The notes under the pieces: generated by a model | Databases searched by the model: none | What the model saw: only the letters and a program-made list of their open reading frames with translations | What the model was told of the DNA's origin: nothing | Source: Mariprofundaceae bacterium | GTDB taxonomy: Bacteria; Pseudomonadota; Zetaproteobacteria; Mariprofundales; Mariprofundaceae | Reading direction: 5' to 3' | DNA: 10,516 bases | Assembly: GCA_027075825.1 (NCBI GenBank) | Contig: JALSZZ010000199.1 | Span: forward strand, 1 to 10,516 | Shown here: positions 1 through 7,444 of the stretch, piece by piece | Layout of the letters: the number at the start of each line of letters is the position of its first letter | Numbering within the stretch: position 1 is the stretch's first letter | Translations under genes and position numbers: made by a program

Positions 1-457
1 CCGCAACTGGTGTTCTGGGCCAAGCGACAAATTGATGGTGACTCCCATTTTTATGTGCAGGTATCCACGAATGGCGGCATAAGCTGGGCAAACCTGTACG
101 ACCAGAGCAACTGGTGGCCGAATCCTGCTTACTGGTCACGTTTGCAGTTTGATTTAAGCGCTTATGCCAACAGCAACAAGGTGCTGATTCGTTTTCAGCT
201 TTACACCAACGGCTGGAACGACACGCTGTTGATCGATGATGTACGGATTGCTGATGCCCCTGCCGATGTGGTGCAGACGCAACCGGTAGTGCATGCGGCG
301 AATCCGCAGAATGCGGCTGATCTGCGCTGGACGCAGACGGTGAATCCCTACGACTTCCAGGCTTATGAAATCCGGCGCAGCACCAGTGCTGGCGTGAACC
401 GTTCATCGACGCTGGTGGCAACGATTACCGATCCTTATACCACCAGTTATGTGGACA
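1..457 (+). repeat. Long direct repeat, copy 1 (jelly roll end plus fibronectin III)
   Basis: Bases 1-457 align without gaps to 1315-1771 (offset 1314 bp, 438 codons) with about 23 mismatches by eye, roughly 95% identity. Bases 61-120 are identical to 1375-1434. Similarity collapses after about 457, inside the fibronectin III domain. The left edge lies outside the window. Confidence 0.93.
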
Positions 458-3400
458 ACACGCTGAATCCGGGCATCACCTATTATTACAAGGTGTTCGT
501 GCTGGAAAACATCCCGAACAGCACGCTGGTCAGTCCGGGATCGAACGAGATGGTGGTAACAACATCCGATTTCAGCAACAGCATAACGCATCGTTCAACG
601 TATCCTTTTGTCGATGTTGTGGATGCCTACTCTGTTGATGCCAATAGCACATCATGGTCGTGGCAGCAGCCGTGGGGGCTGGACACCGGACTGGATCACA
701 CCGGCAATCCGGCGGGCGTGTTCTGGAGTGATTCGCCAGGTGTGGGGGTGAACTATGCTGCTGATGCCAATACATCACTGACGCTGAATCTTGATCTGAC
801 CCTGGCCTCGCGTCCGATCCTGAGTTTCTGGCAGCGCTATAACACGGAAGTGCAATACGACTGGGGGCTGGTCGAAGTATCCACCAACGGAGGGACAAGC
901 TGGACGACAGTGCACACCACCAACGGCAACTCATCAGCCGCCTGGGAGCAGGTGAAGGTGGATCTCAGCGCCTTTGCCAAACGTCCGGTTATGCTGCGCT
1001 TCCGCTTTGATTCCAATGGCCCGGGGACTGAAGCCGATGGCTGGCAGGTTGATGATATCTCGGTTGCCGAGCAAACAGCAGGCAGCACTGCCTATCCGTT
1101 CAGCGACAGCTTTGATACCTATAGTTCGCTGATAAACAACTGGGTCACCGGCAATGATGCCGGTGGCGTGCATTTTAGCACTGTCGATGGCCATGGTCTG
1201 CCGCCAGGGGCGGCGGCATTCCCGTGGAACACAGCCACGCATCAGGCAGCGGGTGCCTGGGAACATATTGATATGACCCTGGCGCACCCCATCGACCTGA
1301 CAGTGGCCAACAAGCCGCAACTGGTGTTCTGGGTCAAGCGACAAATTGAATATGACTCCCATTTTTATGTGCAGGTATCCACGAATGGCGGCATAAGCTG
1401 GGCAAACCTGTACGACCAGAGCAACTGGTGGCCGAATCCTGCTTCCTGGTCACGCCTGCAGTTTGATTTAAGCGCTTATGCCAACAGCAACAAGGTGCTG
1501 GTTCGCTTTCAGCTTTACACCAACGGCTGGAACGACACGCTGTTGATCGATGATGTACGAATTACTGATGCCCCTGCCGATGTGGTGCCGACGCAACCGG
1601 TAGTGCATGCGGCGAATCCACAGAATGCGGCCGATCTGCGCTGGACGCAGACGGTGGATCCCTACAACTTCCAGGCTTATGAGATCCGGCGCAGCACCAG
1701 TTCTGGCGTAAGCCGTTCATCGACGCTGGTGGCAACGATTACCGACCCTTATACTACCAGCTATGTGGACAGCAGTTTAACGCCCGGTGTGACCTACTAT
1801 TATCGGATATTTGTGCTGGAGAATCTGGGCGCCAACAGCAGCATCGCCAGTCCTGGCAATAATGAGATGGTCGTAACAGCAGCCAACTTCTCGACGGATC
1901 CGACGCATATCGTCACCGTGCCGTTCAACGATCCGGTGGATGTATATTCCCTTTCCTCACCGCAAACACCGTGGACGGCTTTCCAGCCGTGGGCAATTGA
2001 CCGGGGCATGGATCACACAGGCGATCCCTATGGTCAGTTCTGGAGCGATTCACCGCAGATGTTTAATTATGCCAATAATATGGACACATCGTTGCAGTTC
2101 CATGTGAATACACTGAACAGCCAGCGGCCCATACTGCGCTTCTGGGAGCGTTATCAGCTACAGTGGAATGCCGACTTTGGTTATGTGGAGGTTTCCACCG
2201 ATGGCGGACAAAGCTGGCACATGGTGCATCATGTCACTGGCGGCAACTTCGGCAGCTGGCAGCAGGTGGATGTTGATTTAACGCCATGGATTAGCGCTGA
2301 TATGCGCATCCGTTTCCGCCTGGTAAGCGATGGCAACACCGTGTACAATGGCTGGGATATTGATGACGTATCCATTCTGGAACAGGTCGGCGGCAATACA
2401 GCCTATCCGTTCTACGACGATTTCAGCACCACCACCAGTATCAGCAGCAACTGGATCAGCGGTCAGCCGGAAGGCTTCTACCGCTCGATTGCCACGGCTG
2501 ATAATCACAGCGGCACACAGCTTGGCGGCGTGCATTACAATATGGACAAGGACAGGATTTATGATGGCTGGAAGAACCAGGCCATCCTGACACTGGCTAA
2601 GCCCGTTGATCTGACGCAATCGGTTAATCCGCAATGGGATTTCTGGTACAAGGTGAAAACCTATCGCTGGGATAGCAGTCATGGCATATTGCACGCGCAG
2701 GTTTCCGTGAACAATGGCCGTACCTGGAGCAACGTATGGAACAGTGGCCAGGATTATTCCGGTACATGGAAGCATGCGGCGCTGGATTTATCGCCCTACA
2801 AGCTGGCCTCGCAGGTGCTGGTGCGCTTTGTTGACTGGAATTATTACGGCGGTAGTAGCGGCTCTTTTTACAGCATTGACGAGGTTCGCATTGGTGAGAA
2901 CCCGAATATCCCCCGTATCATCAGTATTGCTTCCGGTGATGCGCAAGTCGGTCAGCGCGGACAGCCGCTGGCGCAGCCGATGACCGTGCGGGTGATCGAT
3001 AGCAACAGTATTCCGCAGGCCAGCGTGCAGGTGGATTTCTATGTGCAGACGGGTCAGGGAACGGTATCGCCTTACAGCATGCTAACGGATGCTGCCGGCC
3101 TGGCTTCCACCACGCTGACGCTGGATCCCTACAATATGAGCAATCAGGTGAGCGCCACGATCCATGGCACAACGCAGCAGGTGGTATTCAACGCCAGCGG
3201 TTACACGCCGGGGCAGCCCGTGCATTTGCTGAAGGCCGGTGGCGATCAGCAGGCGGCGGATGTGTACACCCAGACGGCCAATCCGCTAAGCGTGCGGGTG
3301 ACCGATATCAACGGCAACGGCATTATCGCTGTGCGGGTGGATTTTGCCACCATCAGCGGCACGGCTACACCGCTGGATCCCTATGTGTTCACCGATGCCT

Positions 3401-4812
3401 ATGGCTATGCCAGAACCATGCTGACCATGAGCGCCACGACAGGCATCAGCACCATCCATGCGACAGCTTCCGGCCTTGTTGGTTCGCCGATCGCCTTTAC
3501 GGCTACTGCTGTATTGCCAGGTGGCGTGCCGGGGGATACCGATGGTGATGGCATGCCGGATGCGTGGGAAACAGCGCACGCGCTGAATCCACTGGATGCC
3601 GCTGATGCCGCCTCAGATGCCGATAATGACGGTCTGAACAATCTGGCCGAATACGGCTACGCCACCGATCCGCACAATGCCGACAGCGATGGCGATGGCA
3701 TGCCGGATGGCTGGGAAATCGCTTATGGCCTGAATCCCTTAAGCCCGCTGGATGCGAATCAGGATGCCAATGGCAATGGCATCAGCAATCTCGCCGAATA
3801 CCTTGCCGGTACCATCCCCATGCATTTGCCGCATTTCGCCACACCGGCAAACAGCCCGACCTGGGCGGATGTGTTCGGTCAGGTCAGCATTGATGGTGTG
3901 CCTGCCCCGGCAGGCAGCGAGGTGGCGGTGTACGATCCTTATGGCGTGATGTGTGGTCGCGTTACGGTCAATACTGCCGGGCAATACGGCTTCCTGCATT
4001 GCTATGGCGATGACCCGGCTACGCCGAATGTGGATGAAGGTGCAATGCCGGGCGATATCCTGAGTTTCCGTATCTGGGATGCGGTACATGCGGTGGAACT
4101 TTCGGCTTCAACGTCTGTACCAGCGATCTGGACCATGGATGGCGCGGTGCTGAATGTGAATCTCAACGCCAGTGCGGCGCAAAGCATTCCGCTGCATGTC
4201 GGCTGGAACCTGGTGAGCTTCTCGGTGAAAACAGCCTTCTACACCGGCGCTGCGCCCACCGTGGCCTTGCTACCGGGAACGAATTTGCAACAGGTAGCCA
4301 GTATTGGCGATGTCTTTGCTTCGCTGACGGACAGCTACGGTAATCCGCTGTACGATGCCGTGCGCAGTTTCGACGTGACGGGGGCGCATACCTACGATCC
4401 GGCGCTGCCGACGTTCAGCGATTTGCGCTATGTGGCCGGTGGCTATGGCTACTGGATTCACATGACACAGGCAGCGAACTGGCAGGTCAACGGCGTGCGT
4501 GCTGCCGCCGGTGATACACTGGCGCTGTCAAGCGGCTGGAATCTGGTGGGCTACTGGAAGCCGGACGTGCAATATACTGGCGTGCAACCGACGGTAAGTT
4601 TCCCACCAGACGTGGCGACGTACAGCTTGCTGACGGTGATGGATGATGCACTGGTATCTGTGGCTAACAAATATGCCGTTGTTCGTTCGCACGATATCAA
4701 TGGCGCGCATACCTACGATCCGGCGCTGCCGACGTTCAGCGACCTGCGTTACGCCGGGCCTGGCTACGGTTACTGGATCAAGATGAAACAGCCTGGCACA
4801 CTGGCGTGGTAG
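1..4812 (+). CDS. Giant modular surface/secreted protein (5'-partial)
   Basis: The frame is open from base 1, so the true start and any signal peptide lie upstream; the GTG at 10 is internal. In window codon numbering I see: end of a MAM/jelly-roll-like domain (1-90); fibronectin III (91-190); two jelly rolls (about 191-360 and 364-528), with 'VEVSTNGGTSW' and 'GWQVDDISV' type motifs; a second fibronectin III (529-628); two more jelly rolls (636-970); two Big_1-like Ig domains (971-1070, 1074-1175); Asp-rich thrombospondin-3/EF-hand-like repeats such as DTDGDGMPDAWE and DSDGDGMPDGWE (1177-1268), which should bind calcium; a GQYG/HVYGDDP module (1277-1390); and two GWNLVS/GYGYWI modules (1394-1603). 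No catalytic domain, LPXTG or PEP-CTERM signal is visible. The composition suggests an adhesin, matrix or appendage protein, but a peptidase or other enzyme domain could lie upstream. It is the first visible gene of a four-gene cluster sharing the GQYG module. Domain identities are from motif recognition; function is inferred. Confidence 0.9.
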   Translation, partial: PQLVFWAKRQIDGDSHFYVQVSTNGGISWANLYDQSNWWPNPAYWSRLQFDLSAYANSNKVLIRFQLYTNGWNDTLLIDDVRIADAPADVVQTQPVVHAANPQNAADLRWTQTVNPYDFQAYEIRRSTSAGVNRSSTLVATITDPYTTSYVDNTLNPGITYYYKVFVLENIPNSTLVSPGSNEMVVTTSDFSNSITHRSTYPFVDVVDAYSVDANSTSWSWQQPWGLDTGLDHTGNPAGVFWSDSPGVGVNYAADANTSLTLNLDLTLASRPILSFWQRYNTEVQYDWGLVEVSTNGGTSWTTVHTTNGNSSAAWEQVKVDLSAFAKRPVMLRFRFDSNGPGTEADGWQVDDISVAEQTAGSTAYPFSDSFDTYSSLINNWVTGNDAGGVHFSTVDGHGLPPGAAAFPWNTATHQAAGAWEHIDMTLAHPIDLTVANKPQLVFWVKRQIEYDSHFYVQVSTNGGISWANLYDQSNWWPNPASWSRLQFDLSAYANSNKVLVRFQLYTNGWNDTLLIDDVRITDAPADVVPTQPVVHAANPQNAADLRWTQTVDPYNFQAYEIRRSTSSGVSRSSTLVATITDPYTTSYVDSSLTPGVTYYYRIFVLENLGANSSIASPGNNEMVVTAANFSTDPTHIVTVPFNDPVDVYSLSSPQTPWTAFQPWAIDRGMDHTGDPYGQFWSDSPQMFNYANNMDTSLQFHVNTLNSQRPILRFWERYQLQWNADFGYVEVSTDGGQSWHMVHHVTGGNFGSWQQVDVDLTPWISADMRIRFRLVSDGNTVYNGWDIDDVSILEQVGGNTAYPFYDDFSTTTSISSNWISGQPEGFYRSIATADNHSGTQLGGVHYNMDKDRIYDGWKNQAILTLAKPVDLTQSVNPQWDFWYKVKTYRWDSSHGILHAQVSVNNGRTWSNVWNSGQDYSGTWKHAALDLSPYKLASQVLVRFVDWNYYGGSSGSFYSIDEVRIGENPNIPRIISIASGDAQVGQRGQPLAQPMTVRVIDSNSIPQASVQVDFYVQTGQGTVSPYSMLTDAAGLASTTLTLDPYNMSNQVSATIHGTTQQVVFNASGYTPGQPVHLLKAGGDQQAADVYTQTANPLSVRVTDINGNGIIAVRVDFATISGTATPLDPYVFTDAYGYARTMLTMSATTGISTIHATASGLVGSPIAFTATAVLPGGVPGDTDGDGMPDAWETAHALNPLDAADAASDADNDGLNNLAEYGYATDPHNADSDGDGMPDGWEIAYGLNPLSPLDANQDANGNGISNLAEYLAGTIPMHLPHFATPANSPTWADVFGQVSIDGVPAPAGSEVAVYDPYGVMCGRVTVNTAGQYGFLHCYGDDPATPNVDEGAMPGDILSFRIWDAVHAVELSASTSVPAIWTMDGAVLNVNLNASAAQSIPLHVGWNLVSFSVKTAFYTGAAPTVALLPGTNLQQVASIGDVFASLTDSYGNPLYDAVRSFDVTGAHTYDPALPTFSDLRYVAGGYGYWIHMTQAANWQVNGVRAAAGDTLALSSGWNLVGYWKPDVQYTGVQPTVSFPPDVATYSLLTVMDDALVSVANKYAVVRSHDINGAHTYDPALPTFSDLRYAGPGYGYWIKMKQPGTLAW
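1315..1771 (+). repeat. Long direct repeat, copy 2 (jelly roll end plus fibronectin III)
   Basis: Partner of bases 1-457, in frame within the same coding sequence. It encodes the end of a jelly-roll-like domain and most of a fibronectin III domain. The flanking domains are related only at protein level, which points to duplication followed by local homogenisation, or to duplication of a larger unit with uneven divergence. Confidence 0.93.
3829..4170 (+). other. GQYG module, copy 1 (inside giant protein)
   Basis: This is a domain of about 114 residues with the anchor motifs HFATP, WADVFG, VAVYDPYGVMCG, AGQYGFLHCYGDDP, TPNVDEGA, PGDILSFRIWD. It is the only copy with a second Cys, where His-Val-Tyr becomes His-Cys-Tyr. 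It sits between the calcium repeats and the GWNLVS modules. Confidence 0.8.
4384..4421 (+). repeat. 38-bp exact direct repeat, copy 1 (GWNLVS module)
   Basis: Identical to 4705-4742 (offset 321 bp). It encodes AHTYDPALPTFSD, just before the GYGYWI motif, in the first of the two C-terminal GWNLVS modules of the giant protein. Confidence 0.9.
4705..4742 (+). repeat. 38-bp exact direct repeat, copy 2 (GWNLVS module)
   Basis: Identical to 4384-4421. It lies in the second C-terminal GWNLVS module, whose remaining sequence has clearly diverged from the first. Confidence 0.9.
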
Positions 4813-4828
4813 CCATGGTATCAGGCAC

Positions 4829-4834
4829 AGGAGG
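4829..4834 (+). promoter_or_regulatory. Ribosome binding site of the 139-aa lipoprotein
   Basis: A perfect AGGAGG lies 6 nt before ATG 4841. It rules out the in-frame TTG at 4835, which would have zero spacing, and so fixes the start. Confidence 0.85.
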
Positions 4835-4840
4835 TTGACG

Positions 4841-5260
4841 ATGAAGGTATGGAAAACATGGCTGATGATGATGTGTGCCGCCACACTGGCGGCATGCGGT
4901 GGTTCAGCATCCAATACAGCGACGGGCAGCGTTGCGGTGGTGCCTTCACCTGCTGTCGGCGCGGTGCTGGCCACGCCGCAAAGCATGGATGTGTTTGGCA
5001 CGCTGCCAGCGGCTCGTATGGGTGATGTGGTTGATGTGTTTGACGCTCAGGGCATACGCTGCGGCACATTCACGGTGAGCGTGGCCGGGCAATACGGCTT
5101 TCTCCATGTCTATGGTGATGACCCGACAACGCCTGCAGACGAGGGCGCGACAGTTGGCGATAGCCTGAGCTTCAGTCTGAATGGTCAGCCACTGACGGTA
5201 GCGAATGGCCAGACAGTACGCTGGCTGGGTGATCGCACGCGTCAGCGGGTGGATTTCTAG
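4841..5260 (+). CDS. Small lipoprotein with a diverged GQYG module
   Basis: A 139-aa protein. The N-terminus has Lys2 and Lys5, a hydrophobic stretch and a lipobox Leu16-Ala17-Ala18-Cys19 followed by Gly-Gly, so it should be lipidated at Cys19. Gly at +2 fits outer-membrane sorting by the E. coli Lol rule. After a short Ser/Thr/Ala-rich linker, one GQYG module fills the rest: MDVFGTL, VDVFDAQGIRCG, AGQYGFLHVYGDDP, DEGA, GDSLSF. Unlike the other copies it reads TPADEGA rather than TPNVDEGA, and it lacks the VWD motif and the C-terminal strand region, ending in a basic tail (DRTRQRVDF). It starts 28 nt after the giant gene and ends 3 nt before the next start, implying one transcript. A role as membrane tether or assembly partner of the neighbouring module proteins is inference; I do not recognise a named family. 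Confidence 0.85.
   Translation: MKVWKTWLMMMCAATLAACGGSASNTATGSVAVVPSPAVGAVLATPQSMDVFGTLPAARMGDVVDVFDAQGIRCGTFTVSVAGQYGFLHVYGDDPTTPADEGATVGDSLSFSLNGQPLTVANGQTVRWLGDRTRQRVDF
4970..5257 (+). other. GQYG module, copy 2 (lipoprotein, diverged)
   Basis: The core motifs DVFDAQGIRCG and AGQYGFLHVYGDDP are intact, but the segment after GDSLSF is shortened and replaced by a basic tail. It is the most degenerate of the five copies. Confidence 0.75.
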
Positions 5261-5263
5261 GCT

Positions 5264-6457
5264 ATGCGCTGGCTGTTGTTGCTGCTGACATTATGCCTGC
5301 CAGTAAGTTTACCGGCAGCAACCGGGCATTTTCCTGCGCCGGTGACAACGCCGAAGCTCGCTGACTTTATCGGCACGCTGAGCATTGGCGGTCAGGCGGC
5401 GCAAGTCGGCGATGAAATCGCGTTTTTTGATCCGCAAGGCGTGCTATGTGGCGTATTTCGCATCACCGACCCTTATGGCAGTTATGGCATATTGCATGTT
5501 TATGGCGATGATCCGCTAACGCCGAATGTGGATGAAGGCGCGGTAGCTGGTGATGTGCTGAGTATTCGCGTCTGGGATGCCAGTCTGGCAACAGAATGGT
5601 CAGCTACCTCCGTCAGGCTGACAGCAGCGACACCACAAGGATCGTTTGCCGCCTCGCCCGTGCCGCCACAATGGCAGGATCAGGCAGCGTATGCGCTCGA
5701 TATTGCCGTTAGCGGCACGCACTTTGCTGCGCCGGTAAGCACGCCGTTGGTTAGCGATTTTATTGGCACCCTGAGCATTAACGGACTACCGGCGCAGCCG
5801 GGCGATGAATTAGCCGCCTTCGATCCTTATGGTGTGCTTGCCGGTCGCTTTGTTGTTACACAGGCTGGTCAGTATGGTATTTTGCACGTCTATGGTGATG
5901 ATCCGGCAACGCCGAACGTCGATGAAGGCGCATTACCTGGCGATACACTGAGTTTTCGTGTATGGGATCAAAGCCTGCAACTGGAATACCCTGCCAGCGC
6001 CGTCTCGCTGAGCGCTGGCACGTCGGCAGGTTTTTTTATCGCCTCTGTGCTGCCGCCACGATGGCAGGATCAAAGCGCTTTTGCGCTGAATATCGCCGCC
6101 ATGATCCAGGCGAAACTGGATATTGATGGTGATGGCCAGGCACTTGCAGCTACCGATGGCGTGTTGATTCAGCGTTATTTGTTTGGTTTTCGCGGCAATC
6201 CATTGATCACCGGGGCGCTGGGAGCAGCGGCTACGCGCACCAGCGCTGCCGCCATTGAAAGCTATTTGCAAACAAATCGCTGGCTGCTGGATACCGATGG
6301 CAATGGCCTGACCGATGCCCTGAGCGATGGCATCCTGATTCGCCGTTTCCTGAGTGGCTTTACCTCTGCTGCACTGACGGACAAAGCGCTCGCACCGGAT
6401 GCTGTGCGGACATTACCGACGGATGTCTATAGCTATTTGCAGGCGCTGATGCCGTGA
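5264..6457 (+). CDS. Secreted protein with two GQYG modules and a dockerin-like C-terminus
   Basis: A 397-aa protein. A Sec signal peptide (MRW then a Leu-rich core) probably ends near Ala18 (SLPA|ATG). Residues 22-149 and 153-279 are two tandem GQYG modules with HF.AP, DFIGTLSI, GDE.A.FDP.GVL.G.F, YGILHVYGDDP, TPNVDEGA, GD.LS.RVWD and PP.WQDQ. The second copy has Ala where the others have Cys (GVLAG). Residues 285-397 hold two dockerin/EF-hand-like repeats: LDIDGDGQ with TDGVLIQRYLFGF, then LLDTDGNG with SDGILIRRFLSGF. The Asp positions suit calcium binding; in true dockerins this unit docks to a cohesin, and none is visible here. ATG 5264 lies 3 nt after the lipoprotein stop with only a weak Shine-Dalgarno, which suggests translational coupling. 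No catalytic domain is seen, so a structural or extracellular-complex role is inferred. Confidence 0.88.
   Translation: MRWLLLLLTLCLPVSLPAATGHFPAPVTTPKLADFIGTLSIGGQAAQVGDEIAFFDPQGVLCGVFRITDPYGSYGILHVYGDDPLTPNVDEGAVAGDVLSIRVWDASLATEWSATSVRLTAATPQGSFAASPVPPQWQDQAAYALDIAVSGTHFAAPVSTPLVSDFIGTLSINGLPAQPGDELAAFDPYGVLAGRFVVTQAGQYGILHVYGDDPATPNVDEGALPGDTLSFRVWDQSLQLEYPASAVSLSAGTSAGFFIASVLPPRWQDQSAFALNIAAMIQAKLDIDGDGQALAATDGVLIQRYLFGFRGNPLITGALGAAATRTSAAAIESYLQTNRWLLDTDGNGLTDALSDGILIRRFLSGFTSAALTDKALAPDAVRTLPTDVYSYLQALMP
5327..5710 (+). other. GQYG module, copy 3
   Basis: First module of the 397-aa protein, starting HFPAPVTTPKLADFIG right after the signal peptide. It carries FFDPQGVLCG, YGILHVYGDDP and TPNVDEGA. 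AGQYG is replaced here by PYGSYG. Confidence 0.8.
5720..6100 (+). other. GQYG module, copy 4
   Basis: Second module of the 397-aa protein, starting HFAAPVSTPLVSDFIG. It carries FDPYGVLAG (Cys lost), AGQYGILHVYGDDP and TPNVDEGALPGDTLSFRVWD. It is joined to copy 3 by a three-residue linker. Confidence 0.8.
6116..6454 (+). other. Dockerin-like calcium-binding repeat pair
   Basis: Two repeats of about 55 residues, each a D-x-D-G-[DN]-G loop, a DG.LI.R[YF]L.GF helix and a final SYLQ. The arrangement resembles type I dockerins, though the spacer between the loop-helix parts is long (about 50 residues). The last residues are LQALMP, right at the protein end. Confidence 0.65.
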
Positions 6458-7407
6458 TGCGCAGCTTTTGCTGTTTCTCCCCATGCCTGGCACTGTTGCT
6501 TGCTTTGTGGCTACCTCTGGCCTTGCCCTCCGCTGCCATGGCCGCGCACTTCCCGCCGCCGACGGCAACCAGCCAGTGGGCTGATTTTATTGGCTCAGGC
6601 CAGCTGCAGGCAGGTGACGAGGTGGCATTTTTTGATCCGCAGGGCGTGCTGTGCGGCTTGTTCACCGTCACCATAGCCGGGCAATATGGTGTGCTGCATG
6701 TTTATGCTGATGATCCCCTAACCCCCAGTGTAGATGAAGGTGCATCCAACGGGGATCTGTTAAGCGTGCGTATCTGGGATGCCCGGGCCATGCGTGAATA
6801 TGCCGGTTCTGCGGTGCTGTTAACCCCGGGGACAGCGATCGGCAGTTTTGTTGCCGCATCTGCACCACCGATATGGACGGCCAATGCCAGTTATGTGCTG
6901 AATATCGCCGCGCAGCAGGCCATACAGCAGACATACAGGCTGACAACTGGCTGGAACCTTGTCAGCTTTCCCATGCAGCTGACAGCCAACACCCCCGCAG
7001 ATCTGGAGCTGGCAATTCGCCTGGCTGGCGGTGTACTGGAATCGGTCTGGTTCTACGACCCCTTGTCGCAAAACTGGCATCATTATTCTTCCCTGAATCC
7101 GCAGGCTGCCAGTCTGCGTCTGCTGGAACCCGGTATTGGCTATTGGCTTAAGCTGAGCACGGGCACCAGTCTCACCTTGTCGGGTACGTCAGTCACCAAT
7201 ATCACGCCGTCTCTGCAAGCGGGTTGGAATCTTGTTGGAGTCAGTCAAACGGTGAACAATATCAATGACTGGCTGACGCAACATGGGGCGAGTTCCGTAT
7301 GGTCTTATCGTGGCGGCAGCTGGCACAGTTTTCATTCCACCACACCTGCTTACCTTAATTCACTGCAATCACTGACACCGGGTTCCGGCTACTACCTTAA
7401 GCGCTGA
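6457..7407 (+). CDS. Secreted protein with one GQYG module and two GWNLVS modules
   Basis: A 316-aa protein. A Sec signal peptide (MRSFCC then a Leu/Ala-rich core) likely ends after Ala29 (AMA|AHF). Residues 31-152 form a GQYG module: HFPPP, WADFIG, FFDPQGVLCG, AGQYGVLHVYADDP, VDEGA, GDLLSVRIWD. Two GWNLVS modules follow: TTGWNLVSFPM to GIGYWLKL (about 160-235), and QAGWNLVGVS to GSGYYLKR, which ends the protein. This mirrors the C-terminus of the giant protein (GQYG then two GWNLVS), so it looks like a stand-alone version of that tail. ATG 6457 overlaps the upstream TGA by one base (TGATG); GTG 6454 is an alternative giving one extra residue and a GTGA overlap. Either implies translational coupling to the 397-aa gene. 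It is the last gene of the cluster. Function is not recognised; extracellular structural or adhesive use is inferred. Confidence 0.87.
   Translation: MRSFCCFSPCLALLLALWLPLALPSAAMAAHFPPPTATSQWADFIGSGQLQAGDEVAFFDPQGVLCGLFTVTIAGQYGVLHVYADDPLTPSVDEGASNGDLLSVRIWDARAMREYAGSAVLLTPGTAIGSFVAASAPPIWTANASYVLNIAAQQAIQQTYRLTTGWNLVSFPMQLTANTPADLELAIRLAGGVLESVWFYDPLSQNWHHYSSLNPQAASLRLLEPGIGYWLKLSTGTSLTLSGTSVTNITPSLQAGWNLVGVSQTVNNINDWLTQHGASSVWSYRGGSWHSFHSTTPAYLNSLQSLTPGSGYYLKR
6547..6912 (+). other. GQYG module, copy 5
   Basis: N-terminal module of the 316-aa protein. The otherwise conserved HVYGDD reads HVYADD, and the spacing between the WADFIG and GDEVAFFDPQG motifs is a few residues shorter than in copies 3 and 4. 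It is immediately followed by GWNLVS modules, as in copy 1. Confidence 0.8.
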
Positions 7408-7444
7408 TTCGCTGTATCTGAAATTTTGTCATTGCTCTGACTGC

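Noticed and set aside
10..12. GTG as start of the giant gene
   Set aside because: The frame is open to base 1, and the upstream residues match the second repeat copy, so the gene begins outside the window.
1..1771. Long repeat as a mobile element or CRISPR
   Set aside because: Both copies are in-frame protein domains within one gene, with no transposase, inverted ends or spacer pattern.
403..3641. Several minus-strand open frames of 60-165 codons opposite the giant gene
   Set aside because: They lie antisense to a clearly coding frame, have biased low-complexity translations and no recognisable domains or ribosome sites.
4835..4837. TTG start for the small lipoprotein
   Set aside because: It directly abuts AGGAGG; ATG 4841 has ideal spacing and a normal lipoprotein signal.
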